This document shows positions 35,146 to 44,480 of a stretch of DNA of 64,000 bases, in pieces (the first letter of the stretch is position 1; each line of letters begins with the position of its first letter). This stretch comes from Arachidicoccus sp. BS20. Its GTDB lineage: Bacteria > Bacteroidota > Bacteroidia > Chitinophagales > Chitinophagaceae. Under the pieces are notes generated by a model. It saw only the letters and a list, made by a program, of their open reading frames with translations, was not told the DNA's origin and did not search any database. Made by a program: the position numbers and the translations under genes. The stretch is from positions 1,302,001-1,366,000 of the forward strand of contig NZ_CP015971.1 in assembly GCF_001659705.1 (NCBI RefSeq), read 5' to 3'.

Positions 35146-36666
35146 TCATTTTCTTAATTTATTTTTTATAATACCATATATCATAAATTTCTCATTTTTC
35201 TTGACTCCGACGAAAAATATTATGCTGCCCGTTATTATTACAATAAAAATACTCGTCAAGACTAAACTTATAAAATTAGTTGATTTTCCTAATATAAAAT
35301 CTAACCCATACAAGAATAGTCCACTTATAACAACTACTAACAAAATTGGATAAATAACTTCTCTAACAAAAGATTTAACATTTAATGTTATCAATTTTTT
35401 TAGAAAAAATAAGCGAAAAATTAATGTAATCAGAGACAAGAATATCGTCACAAATAAAAACAAGATAGGCCTTGAAATTACTCTAAACAAAATATATGTC
35501 AACGGTATATTTAGCAAAAGGATTCCGCCAACGACAATTTGATACCATTTAATTTTTCCCGTAGCTAAAGCTCCAGTAATTAATGGACGAGAAATACATT
35601 CTATTGATAAATTAACCAAAGCGAATATAATAAAAATGTCCGAATATAAAGGAGGTGTTTTTAACCACCATAAAAGAATAAAATGAATATTATAAACAAT
35701 TGGACATAGTAAAATAAAGATTACAAAGAAGGAAAATTTTGAACCTTGAAATATTAATTTGTACAATTGTATAAAATTGTCATGCGCATAACTTTTATAT
35801 ATCTGCGGATTTATTGCTGTTTGAAAATTTAATGCAAATGTATTGGTAGCATTTTGTACTTGTAGCATAATCCCATAAGCAGCATTTACAACTGTACCAA
35901 AAAAAATATTTAAAAGGATATTAATACCCTGTCCTTTTGCAACAAATGCTATATTTCCAAATAAAGTCCAGCCTGAATATGAAACAAGCTTCTTATATAA
36001 CTCTTTATCTCTAAAATATTTAAACTTAGATTCTTTAAAATTTTTGAGACAATAAATTTTGTATATGCTAGAAATAATTAGCATTACAACCAATAATAAT
36101 ACAGAATAACTTTCTAGCTTGTCAAATGGAGAAATACGTAATAGAAAAACACTCACTAATTCTAAAATAACTTCAATTATGCTGATTGCAGCAAACACAT
36201 TCATTCTCTCTCGTGCTATTATTAAAGCATTAAACGGATCCTGTGTAATACTAATAATGCTTGACAATATAGAAAATTGAAAGACAAAATTGGCTTCCTT
36301 TAATCTACCTGTCGGCAAAACCAGTTTGTAATTCACAAACCATAAGCCTATCGTCTCTGCAATAACTAATACTACAAATGCAATTCCAACATGAATAATT
36401 AAAGAGGAATTAAATGTTTTATGCAAATTATTCCAATCTTTTTTCCCTATATCAATAGCAAAAAAACGCAGATTTGCAGATGACATTGCCGCATTAAAAA
36501 AAGCAAAAAGAGAAACGACACCACCCACGACACTATAAATTCCAAAATCGGAAACTCCCAATACATTTAGCACCACTCTAGAGGTATAAAGTCCAACCCC
36601 CATAGTAAGCAACATTCTAATATATAAAAATAATGTATTTTTTGCTATCGTTTTAGACGTTGACAT
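35146..36666 (-). CDS. Polysaccharide flippase (Wzx-like), second of two
   Basis: The 506-residue membrane protein has about 12-14 hydrophobic helices and the MOP-type start VLNVLGVSDFGIYSVVGGVV. It is of the same family as the product of 25830-27386 but clearly different in sequence. It lies beside a decayed region and 227 bases from the Wzc gene. Two flippases in one locus suggest two polymers or a merger of two loci. Confidence 0.88.
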   Translation of the reverse strand: MSTSKTIAKNTLFLYIRMLLTMGVGLYTSRVVLNVLGVSDFGIYSVVGGVVSLFAFFNAAMSSANLRFFAIDIGKKDWNNLHKTFNSSLIIHVGIAFVVLVIAETIGLWFVNYKLVLPTGRLKEANFVFQFSILSSIISITQDPFNALIIARERMNVFAAISIIEVILELVSVFLLRISPFDKLESYSVLLLVVMLIISSIYKIYCLKNFKESKFKYFRDKELYKKLVSYSGWTLFGNIAFVAKGQGINILLNIFFGTVVNAAYGIMLQVQNATNTFALNFQTAINPQIYKSYAHDNFIQLYKLIFQGSKFSFFVIFILLCPIVYNIHFILLWWLKTPPLYSDIFIIFALVNLSIECISRPLITGALATGKIKWYQIVVGGILLLNIPLTYILFRVISRPILFLFVTIFLSLITLIFRLFFLKKLITLNVKSFVREVIYPILLVVVISGLFLYGLDFILGKSTNFISLVLTSIFIVIITGSIIFFVGVKKNEKFMIYGIIKNKLRK

Positions 36667-36893
36667 AATATTAATTAACTATTTAAAATCAAGTACATAT
36701 TTAATAATATAGGAAGAAAGGCAATCTTAGAATGGAAGAAAATTACGTACGGCTATATATGTCGTACATAAATATACAATCCATGCAATTTTTTTCCCTC
36801 AAAAATTACAACATCCTTTCTCTATTAAGATATAGAATTAACCAGTTAGTATAATAATTATTAATACATTGCAATATAGATAATTACTTTATA

Positions 36894-39308
36894 TTAATTA
36901 TTTTTCCAAAATATCCACCACTTGTTTTTCTTTTTATCCCCCTCGCCGAAATACCCATAGCCGTATCCATAACCATAGCCATATCCATAACCCTGACCAT
37001 AGCCGGATTTCTTTATACTAATATCATTTACCACAATATTCAGACGCGGGAATTTGTCATCATCCCCCAATCTTCCGATTTGGGCAACCTGCTCTTTGTA
37101 CGTGTATCCTACCCTTACCAGGAAGAGGGTAATATCGGCATACTGCGCCAATAATTTCGCATCCGTAACAATATTCGGGGTTGTATCTATAACGATGTAA
37201 TCGAACCTCTTCCTCAATTCCGTAAACATATCCTTTGTTTTGTCCAATAAAATCAATTCTGCCGGGTTCGGCGGAATAGGACCACAGGGGATAATCGACA
37301 GGTTGCCATAATTCTCAACAGGATAGATAATTTCCTCCAGCTTCGCCTGCCCGATAGCATAGTGCGTGTAGCCCTTTGCCGGACGGATACCTAATTTTTG
37401 CGAAAGACGCGGCTTGCGCAAATCCAATTCCAACACCACCGTTTTTTTGCCTGACAATGCCATCGTAGCACTCAGATTCAACGATACAAAACTCTTACCC
37501 TCGCCCGGCATAGAAGAAGTAATAATTATGACCTTATTGTCTGCCTGCGGCAATAAGAAATTCAAATCGGTACGCAGGGTACGGAACTGCTCCGCTACCG
37601 GGTCGCGGGAAGTTTCCGTAATGATAATTTCTTTGTCGGCAATACCGCCGCCGCTATGCAAGATTTCCGCCAGGATGGGCACGTTCGTTCCTTTTTCGAT
37701 ATCTTCTTTTTTCCGGATTTTCGTGTTCAATAAATCTAATAAAATAAAATATGCAAAAGGAATGACAACTCCCAAAAAGAGTGCTACAACAGCTATAACG
37801 AGCTTTTTTGGAGAAACAGGTTTTGGTGCTACCCACGCATAATCAATAACCCTAACATTAGACACTGTGGATGATTTAGAAATAGCCGTCTGTTCTTTTT
37901 GCTGTAACAAAAACAAATATAATTGTTGTTCCACCTCCTGCTGACGACTATACTCCAGGTAAACCCGTTCTTTTGCCGGTACCTTACGCAGGGTATCAGT
38001 AATCGCATTGCTGTTGCGCTGCATTTGTCCGATTGCTACCTGAATAGAATGCTTCATAGAAACCAACTCGGACAGCATACCACTACGCATGCCCGCCAAC
38101 TGAGTATCCAGATTTTTAACCAAGGGATTATTGGTGGTAGAGCTTAGCAATAAGCGTTGGCGTTGTAAAAGCAGCGCATTATATTGATCAATATTTGATG
38201 AAATTGCAGAATTCTGAAGCAAAGAAGCAGCAGGAATTACCTGAAGGCTATCCTGATTCAATTCCATATAGTTAAGCAATGAATTAACCACACTTAGTTG
38301 CACCTGCTGGTTTGCTAAGTTTTGTGTAGAAGTGCCTGCATAATTAATCAATGCTTGTGATTGAGTCGTTATGTCTGCTAGATTGTTTTTTTGCTTAAAA
38401 TCTTGTATTCTGGATTCCCAATTGCTTAGCTCGGTGCTTACTGATGCTAGCCTGTCGTTGATAAACTTAATAGTACTATCCGCCACCTGATTGTTATCGT
38501 CCACTCCAGCCTGCCGATATACATCAATCAATGTATTCAATATGTCAATACCCTTATCGGGTACAATAGTTGGCAATGTAAGATTTAAGGTGGTTACATT
38601 ATCATTAGGCATTTCAGCATTCAAATTCTCCTGTAAATCGCTCACGACCGAACTTATTGGTGCTATTCTTAGTTTAATAATCTGAGAGGTGTCCCACGCA
38701 TTAGTCAAATTATCTTTATTTAAAACCAAACTACCAAAAGAAGCAGTTAAAGGGATACCCCATGTGCCTTTCCAAACCTGTTCATTGTCATTAGTAATAA
38801 TGTATCCTTGGTTGTTAATCGTCAATTCAAAATGCAGTAAATCGTCATCTTGCAAAGCTACTATGTCATCCGTATGATAATTACTTACATTAATTGTAAA
38901 GGGCAGAGAGTCCTTATATAAAGGAACCTCTCTCAATCCTTTTCTTTTCGAAAATGAAAGATATAGCTGTAGTTTATTTACAGTTTCCTGCAGAAGCGTA
39001 GAACTAAGGATAATCTGCTGCTCATTATAAACATTACTCTGCCCTGAAAGTATTCCTAAACTTTGCAAAGTAGAAAATTCAGAAGACATGGAATTACCAC
39101 CGAGATTAGATTTTGGGTCTTTAATAAGAATACTTGCTGTTGCATTGTACTTAGGATTAGTAGACTTTAGATAAACATAAGCCAATGCTAACATCAAAAA
39201 AATGCTTATTGCGAAAAATACCCAATTAGCTTTTACTTGCTGTAATATTTTTGTAATATCTATCTTCGCATTATCTGCATCTTGCCGTTCAATATCGTGA
39301 GATTGCAT
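36894..39308 (-). CDS. wzc: Wzc-type chain-length regulator and BY-kinase
   Basis: The 804-residue inner-membrane protein has two membrane helices (about 32-50 and 510-530) enclosing a periplasmic Wzz/GNVR domain. A cytoplasmic tyrosine-kinase domain follows, with Walker A SSMPGEGKSFVSLNLS (near residue 600), Walker A' VVLELDLRKPRLS and Walker B-like FDYIVIDTTPN. The C-terminal tail is a run of Gly-Tyr repeats (GYGYGYGYGYGYGYF), the autophosphorylation cluster that controls polymer length. It pairs with the Wza gene directly upstream. Confidence 0.93.
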   Translation of the reverse strand: MQSHDIERQDADNAKIDITKILQQVKANWVFFAISIFLMLALAYVYLKSTNPKYNATASILIKDPKSNLGGNSMSSEFSTLQSLGILSGQSNVYNEQQIILSSTLLQETVNKLQLYLSFSKRKGLREVPLYKDSLPFTINVSNYHTDDIVALQDDDLLHFELTINNQGYIITNDNEQVWKGTWGIPLTASFGSLVLNKDNLTNAWDTSQIIKLRIAPISSVVSDLQENLNAEMPNDNVTTLNLTLPTIVPDKGIDILNTLIDVYRQAGVDDNNQVADSTIKFINDRLASVSTELSNWESRIQDFKQKNNLADITTQSQALINYAGTSTQNLANQQVQLSVVNSLLNYMELNQDSLQVIPAASLLQNSAISSNIDQYNALLLQRQRLLLSSTTNNPLVKNLDTQLAGMRSGMLSELVSMKHSIQVAIGQMQRNSNAITDTLRKVPAKERVYLEYSRQQEVEQQLYLFLLQQKEQTAISKSSTVSNVRVIDYAWVAPKPVSPKKLVIAVVALFLGVVIPFAYFILLDLLNTKIRKKEDIEKGTNVPILAEILHSGGGIADKEIIITETSRDPVAEQFRTLRTDLNFLLPQADNKVIIITSSMPGEGKSFVSLNLSATMALSGKKTVVLELDLRKPRLSQKLGIRPAKGYTHYAIGQAKLEEIIYPVENYGNLSIIPCGPIPPNPAELILLDKTKDMFTELRKRFDYIVIDTTPNIVTDAKLLAQYADITLFLVRVGYTYKEQVAQIGRLGDDDKFPRLNIVVNDISIKKSGYGQGYGYGYGYGYGYGYFGEGDKKKNKWWIFWKNN

Positions 39309-39350
39309 AAAGATTCAGGAGTATATAGTTTTGAAATGAATTTGATTTTT

Positions 39351-40184
39351 TTACAAATTAACCCTACTTGCAATAACTACAATTAATGAAAGGATAGCAG
39401 CACCAATTGTATAGTTTCTTGTTCTTGCCGCATCCGTAGCTGCCGCTTTACCCTTAGTAGGCTCTACATAAATCACATCGCCCTGCCTTAAATAAAAATA
39501 AGGAGAAGCCATCATTGCTGTATTATTTAAGTCAAGACGCACCACCTTTACTTGATTATCTGGCTCACGTCGCTGTAGCATTATATTTTCTCGCTTACCA
39601 TAGATGGTCAAATCGCCAGCCAGCCCCAGCGCATCCAATACGTTTGCCCGCTCCCCATCGACAATATAAGTTCCCTGCCTCGTAACCTCTCCCAGCACCG
39701 TTACCTTAAAATTTGCCAGGCGGACATTTACAACAGGGTCTTTATACAACATCGCCGCTTTTCGAGTAATCGTATCTTTGATTTCATCAGTCGTCAACCC
39801 CGCAACATGAACTGCTCCCAATACAGGCACTTCTATATTGCCATCTTTATTTACCAAATATCCATCAGGTGTAGATACTGGTCGCATATTAGCAGATGTG
39901 TTCACATTTGTTGCTAGCATAGCTGCTGAATTACTCGCAGGAGCTGTACTTAAATTAAGCGCTCCATCTGCAGCCGGGTCTAAGGTAGAAATGGTAACCC
40001 TTAAAATATCATCGGGCTGGATGACCAAGGGCTTGTATGCCGCCACGGGTACATCGATACCTTTAGTATAGGCTTCCGAACTATCGGTAATATTCTGGAA
40101 ATAGGCAATGTTTTTATAACCGGAGCATGAGGCAAATAACAGCAGCAGTGTTAAAAAAGGGAAAACACGATGTATTTTTTTCAT
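39351..40184 (-). CDS. wza: Outer-membrane polysaccharide export lipoprotein (Wza-like)
   Basis: The 277-residue lipoprotein has a lipobox ending FASC (Cys20), a poly-export domain (about residues 60-150: PDDILRVTISTLDP, then GNIEVPVLGAVHVAGLT) and a SLBB domain (VTVLGEVTRQGTYIVDGERA). A C-terminal hydrophobic helix (about 255-275) follows. It forms the outer-membrane channel for the polymer. It is the first gene of the leftward block with wzc. The 550-base upstream gap contains no gene but has ATGGGT-type repeats and one end of a direct repeat. Confidence 0.92.
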   Translation of the reverse strand: MKKIHRVFPFLTLLLLFASCSGYKNIAYFQNITDSSEAYTKGIDVPVAAYKPLVIQPDDILRVTISTLDPAADGALNLSTAPASNSAAMLATNVNTSANMRPVSTPDGYLVNKDGNIEVPVLGAVHVAGLTTDEIKDTITRKAAMLYKDPVVNVRLANFKVTVLGEVTRQGTYIVDGERANVLDALGLAGDLTIYGKRENIMLQRREPDNQVKVVRLDLNNTAMMASPYFYLRQGDVIYVEPTKGKAAATDAARTRNYTIGAAILSLIVVIASRVNL

Positions 40185-40605
40185 CTAATTCAATGTTTTT
40201 CAAGAGATAATAGTAACCGACACGATACCGGAACTTAACAAAAAGAACACGCTAATCCGTTTGCAAATAACAGAATTATTTCAGATATTAGCAAATAATC
40301 AGCCAACTTTTTAAAAGTTATGAAAGAGAACAACTGTTAATAGCTTTAACCTCTTTTACTTTTCTTAACCACCCCATGATTGCACTTTAACGAAAGCATT
40401 ATTTACAGCCAGTTTTCCGGTTCGTTTTAGTTGTGATATACTTGCTATGCCCTACACTTCTTTTGTCCATAAGCTTCCAAAGAAATTTCTGAAATGTACA
40501 GCACAAATACTTTATGAAGCGAATTTCCGGTATTCCGGGAATATTTCCAATTCTTTTTTAAATATCATGGGGCATAGTTCATGGGTAATGGGTCATAGGT
40601 CATGG

Positions 40606-40636
40606 GGATGGTGTTTTACCGACGAGCGAATTCTTT
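40606..40636. repeat. 31-base direct repeat, left end of gmd-fcl segment
   Basis: GGATGGTGTTTTACCGACGA followed by GCGAATTCTTT is repeated exactly at 44075-44105. Both copies are preceded by ATGGGT/CATAGG-type repeats. The pair encloses gmd, fcl and their spacers, about 3.4 kb. The remaining sequence in 40185-40734 shows no gene. Confidence 0.8.
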
Positions 40637-40734
40637 TATTGCAAATCCCGGCAAAAGATATCAACAAATCGCTATTCCCGCTACTGATGCCTGCTATACC
40701 GACCTCTAACAACTTTTATAACTGTCCAATCTTC

Positions 40735-41829
40735 TTACAACGACATCTGTTGATTTTTACATAACTCCACGTCCGACAGCACCATTTCTTTTATCAAAGC
40801 CTGTAAGTCATATTTAGGTTCCCAGCCCAATTTCGTTTTTGCTTTGGCAGGGTCGCCAATCAGCAAGTCCACTTCCGTAGGGCGGTAGTATTGCGGGTCG
40901 ATACACACGACCGCTTTACCTGTTTCCAGCTGGTACGACGGATTATTACATTTTACCACTTTTGCCGTTTCCTTTTCGTGTTCTCCCTCGAACGCCAGCT
41001 CAATACCTAACTCGGCAAAAGCCATCTTCACGAAATCGCGTACCGTAGTGGTAACGCCGGTGGCTATCACGTAATCTTCCGCCACGTCCTGCTGCAAAAT
41101 GCGCCACATCGCTTCCACATAGTCTTTGGCATGTCCCCAGTCGCGCTTTGCATCCATATTGCCCAGGTATAATTTATCCTGCTTACCCAGCGCTATTGCC
41201 GCTACCGCGCGGGTAATTTTGCGGGTAACAAAGGTCTCTCCTCTACGGGGCGACTCGTGGTTGAACAAAATACCGTTGCATGCATAGATATTATATGCTT
41301 CGCGATAGTTCTTCGTAATCCAGAAACCATAAATCTTTGCCACACCATAAGGCGAGCGTGGGTAGAACGGCGAATTTTCGTCGTAAAAGCCTTTCTCATT
41401 CTTATTTTCTTCCAAGCCGCCATACAGCTCCGAGGTAGAAGCCTGGTAGATACGCGTCTTCTTTTCCAATCCCAGGATACGCACCGCTTCGAGAATGCGC
41501 AGGGTGCCGATACCATCGACATTTGCCACATATTCCGGCGAATCAAAGGATACCTTCACGTGGCTCATGGCGCCGAGATTGTAAATCTCATCGGGCTGCA
41601 CTTCCTGAATAATACGGATAATATTGGTAGAGTCGGTTAAATCGCCGTAATGCAGTTTAAAGTGCACATGGCTTTCGTGCCGGTCCTGATACAAATGGTC
41701 AATACGCTGGGTATTAAACGATGACGCCCTGCGCTTGATGCCATGTACCTCGTATCCTTTTTCCAACAGTAATTCTGCCAGGTAAGAACCGTCCTGCCCC
41801 GTGATACCGGTAATTAAAGCTGTTTTCAT
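40735..41829 (-). CDS. gmd: GDP-mannose 4,6-dehydratase
   Basis: The 364-residue enzyme converts GDP-mannose to GDP-4-keto-6-deoxymannose. It has the cofactor loop [20 protein letters not shown], the STSELYGG motif and the catalytic Tyr-x3-Lys in [12 protein letters not shown]. Downstream [18 protein letters not shown] is diagnostic of GMD. Length is normal. It works with the fcl product encoded nearby to make GDP-L-fucose. Confidence 0.97.
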   Translation of the reverse strand: MKTALITGITGQDGSYLAELLLEKGYEVHGIKRRASSFNTQRIDHLYQDRHESHVHFKLHYGDLTDSTNIIRIIQEVQPDEIYNLGAMSHVKVSFDSPEYVANVDGIGTLRILEAVRILGLEKKTRIYQASTSELYGGLEENKNEKGFYDENSPFYPRSPYGVAKIYGFWITKNYREAYNIYACNGILFNHESPRRGETFVTRKITRAVAAIALGKQDKLYLGNMDAKRDWGHAKDYVEAMWRILQQDVAEDYVIATGVTTTVRDFVKMAFAELGIELAFEGEHEKETAKVVKCNNPSYQLETGKAVVCIDPQYYRPTEVDLLIGDPAKAKTKLGWEPKYDLQALIKEMVLSDVELCKNQQMSL

Positions 41830-41933
41830 TCGTAGTATATTGTTTATGTTTTTAAATTATCAAAACAAACCTGCAATTATCATTCCTTTAATATGCAGGC
41901 GTGTTCGGTTCATTTTATTTGTTATTTCTTTAT

Positions 41934-42108
41934 TGTTCTTTTTGCCTGATAAAAAAGAACCAAAAAATCAAGACCGTATTGAATTTGCTAAAAATCATTT
42001 TATAAGCCGGCATTATAATGAGATTTCTCCCCACGAAATGACGAGAAACATGTCCATTTTTCATGCCTTACCGCATTGATTTTATTAACGCATATTCAAT
42101 AATGCCGC
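41934..42108 (+). repeat. Structured dispersed element, copy D
   Basis: The most divergent copy of the structured element. The first stem is GTTCTTTTT with AAAAAAGAAC and its loop CCTGAT is largely complementary to ATCAAG downstream. The outer helix is TATTGAAT with ATTCAATA. An AAAATCA / TGATTTT helix and a GGCAT / ATGCC helix lie inside. It is about 100 bases upstream of gmd's start, on the opposite strand. Confidence 0.65.
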
Positions 42109-42433
42109 TCAAAGAACTTTTGATTACGGTTATCAGCCGGTATCCGATTATAAAATTTTATATTATAAACTGAGCATTACTACATTTAACAATAAACAGG
42201 TACAACGGTTGAGCGTCTATTACTTACCTGCCATTCCAAGACGAAGCCTTACATAATGACAAATAGCGCATGATTAGTTTCCGGTCATCCATAATAATGT
42301 ACGGTACAAAAGCATCTCTTCTTCCCTTCCATTATTATTTTGCGCTAAACTAAGTACTTTTATCAATAACAGGCGATAGTTATCGCATTTTTCTTTTTTC
42401 CATTTGATTTGCCTGCCGGTTGCACCGGCGGCT

Positions 42434-42610
42434 ATTCAAGTAACGCACCATCCGGGGGCTTGTCCCCCTATCCCCTAACAAGAACTTATATACCGCGTCA
42501 GCGTTCGACGTATGTGTTTTCCAGAAAATCCAGCGAGGCTTGTTAACACTACATTTATTGCTCTATTCAAATAACGCCCCGTTCACGGCTTAGCCCTTAT
42601 CCCCTAAAGG
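42434..42610. repeat. Imperfect tandem duplication of the fcl 3' flank
   Basis: CTATTCAAGTAACGCACC at 42434 and CTATTCAAATAACGCCCC at 42562 begin two parallel stretches that both continue into TATCCCCTAA and then an fcl-like C-terminus. The stretch from 42109 to 42433 shows no gene. Confidence 0.6.
42498..42541 (-). pseudogene. C-terminal remnant of a second fcl-like gene
   Basis: The minus strand encodes SLDFLENTYVER followed by TGA at 42498-42500. This parallels the intact fcl ending [12 protein letters not shown] with its own stop at 42626. The match continues into the downstream flank. The remnant shows a past duplication or replacement of the fcl gene's 3' end. Confidence 0.55.
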
Positions 42611-42625
42611 GGTTAAGGTATTGTA

Positions 42626-43564
42626 TCAACGTTCGGCATAGGCATTTTTTAAAAAATCCCGGTATGCCAGGGTTATCCCCTCTTTTAATTCCACCGTATG
42701 TTTCCAGCCCAGGGCGTGCAGCTTAGACACATCCATTAATTTTCGCGGCGTACCATCCGGCTTAGTTGTGTCAAAATCAATTGAACCTTCGTAACCGACC
42801 ACCTCTTTTACAAGGTATGCCAGATCTTTAATGCTCAGGTCGGAACCCGTACCAATATTCAGAAATTGTTTTTCGTTATAATTTTCCATCAGGAAAAGAC
42901 AAGCGTCCGCCAGGTCGTCGGCGAACAAAAACTCCCGAAGCGGCGTACCCGTACCCCAAATGGTTACCACCGGCGCGCCGGTTTCCTTTGCCTCGTGAAA
43001 ACGGCGGATAAGCGCCGGCAACACGTGTGAATTCTGCGGATGATAATTGTCGCCGATACCGTACAGGTTGGTCGGCATCACGCTGATAAAGTTGCATTGA
43101 TACTGGTCGCGGTAGGCTTCGCAGAGCTTAATGCCTGCGATTTTCGCGATAGCATAGGGTTCGTTGGTCGCTTCCAGAAAGCCGGATAACAGCGATTCTT
43201 CCTTTAAGGGCTGCGGCGCCAGCTTAGGGTAAATACAACTGCTGCCGAGAAACATCAGCTTCTCTACCTTGTTGAGATAAGCCGCATGAATGATATTGGC
43301 TTCCATTGCGAGGTTGTCGTACAAAAAATCGGCACGGTAGGTATTGTTCGCCAGGATGCCGCCGACCTTCGCAGCAGCGAGGAATACATATTCCGGTTTT
43401 TCCTGTTCAAAAAAGTGCGCTACCGCCTGCTGGTCGCGCAGGTCCAATTCGGAAGACGTGCGTAGGACAAGGTTGTTATAGCCTTCTTTTTCCAGCTTTC
43501 TTTTAATAGCCCCGCCGACCATTCCCCTATGCCCGGCGATGTATATACGACTGTCTTTTTCCAA
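42626..43564 (-). CDS. fcl: GDP-L-fucose synthase
   Basis: The 312-residue enzyme carries the NADP-binding [17 protein letters not shown], the [20 protein letters not shown] signature and the catalytic Tyr-x3-Lys in [15 protein letters not shown]. It epimerises and reduces the GMD product to GDP-L-fucose. It lies 800 bases behind gmd, separated by repeats, rather than directly adjacent as is usual. Confidence 0.96.
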   Translation of the reverse strand: MEKDSRIYIAGHRGMVGGAIKRKLEKEGYNNLVLRTSSELDLRDQQAVAHFFEQEKPEYVFLAAAKVGGILANNTYRADFLYDNLAMEANIIHAAYLNKVEKLMFLGSSCIYPKLAPQPLKEESLLSGFLEATNEPYAIAKIAGIKLCEAYRDQYQCNFISVMPTNLYGIGDNYHPQNSHVLPALIRRFHEAKETGAPVVTIWGTGTPLREFLFADDLADACLFLMENYNEKQFLNIGTGSDLSIKDLAYLVKEVVGYEGSIDFDTTKPDGTPRKLMDVSKLHALGWKHTVELKEGITLAYRDFLKNAYAER

Positions 43565-43799
43565 AATAAAGCTATTAAATATTAAAAACTATATTGTTAT
43601 ATTCCTTCTTAAGTCCTACCGTCATTCACTTGCTCCTTACCGAAAACGATTACCGGCAACGTACATTAAATTTCTACTTTAAGAAGTACCTGATAATATT
43701 TTATTACCATACAAAGGTATAATAGAAAAAGAAGCTATTCTTATACACCTCCTGAAATATTATGGCAAATCCTGCGGTTCCGGTCTTATTTAACAAAAG

Positions 43800-44070
43800 A
43801 CAATGAGGTAACGGGGCATGGTTCATAGTTCATGGGTCATGGGTAATGGGTCATAGGTCATAGGGGGTAGTTCATGGGTCATAGGTTATGGGTAATGGGT
43901 AATGGGTCATAGTTCATGGGGGGTAGTTCATGGGTAATGGGTCATGGTTCATGGGTCATAGTTCATGGGGGGTAGTTCATGGGTCATAGGGGGTAGTTCA
44001 TGGGTCATAGGTTATGGTTCATGGGTAATGGGTAATGGTTGATAGGTCATGGGGGATGGTTGATAGGTCA
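43800..44070. repeat. Minisatellite of ATGGGTCATAGG-type units
   Basis: About 270 bases are built from short variants of TTCATGGGTCATAGG, ATGGGTAATGG and GGGGGTAGTTCATGG in mixed order. Smaller patches of the same motif occur at 40568-40610. The pattern suggests slippage and is non-coding. The gap 43565-43799 shows nothing else. Confidence 0.85.
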
Positions 44071-44074
44071 TGGG

Positions 44075-44105
44075 GGATGGTGTTTTACCGACGAGCGAAT
44101 TCTTT
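44075..44105. repeat. 31-base direct repeat, right end of gmd-fcl segment
   Basis: This is an exact copy of 40606-40636. It lies directly after the minisatellite and about 375 bases before the WcaJ-like gene. Confidence 0.8.
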
Positions 44106-44314
44106 GCAGGTGTTAAAAAATTTCTTGCGGATTCTATTTATTTGGCTTATTTTTGTCGGGCTGAATCAAAACAGAAACTGTAGAGGAGATAATTAGCCGC
44201 TGTTCTATCTTTTCCTTAGGATTTTTTTAAACAAATTTGGTGTAAAAGCGTTTTTGGCTTGTTAGTTGCTGGTGGTTACGAAATAATAATGAGACCGATA
44301 AAGCGATTATATGC

Positions 44315-44322
44315 TAATTTTG
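44315..44322 (+). promoter_or_regulatory. Candidate -7 box TAATTTTG
   Basis: TAATTTTG fits the TAnnTTTG consensus and lies about 160 bases before the sugar transferase start at 44481. No convincing -33 TTG is seen. It is the best promoter candidate for this gene. Confidence 0.35.
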
Positions 44323-44480
44323 CAAAGGCAATTTAAGACAAATGCGGCGGAGGCTCCCTTAACAGATTAACCCCGGCAACAAACAACAGGTGGACATTTT
44401 TATTCACAGGGCGGCAACCGGTTTCACTGTAGAAGACTTATGTTGTATTTGCAGCGCTATTAAAAAATTGTATTATACCT

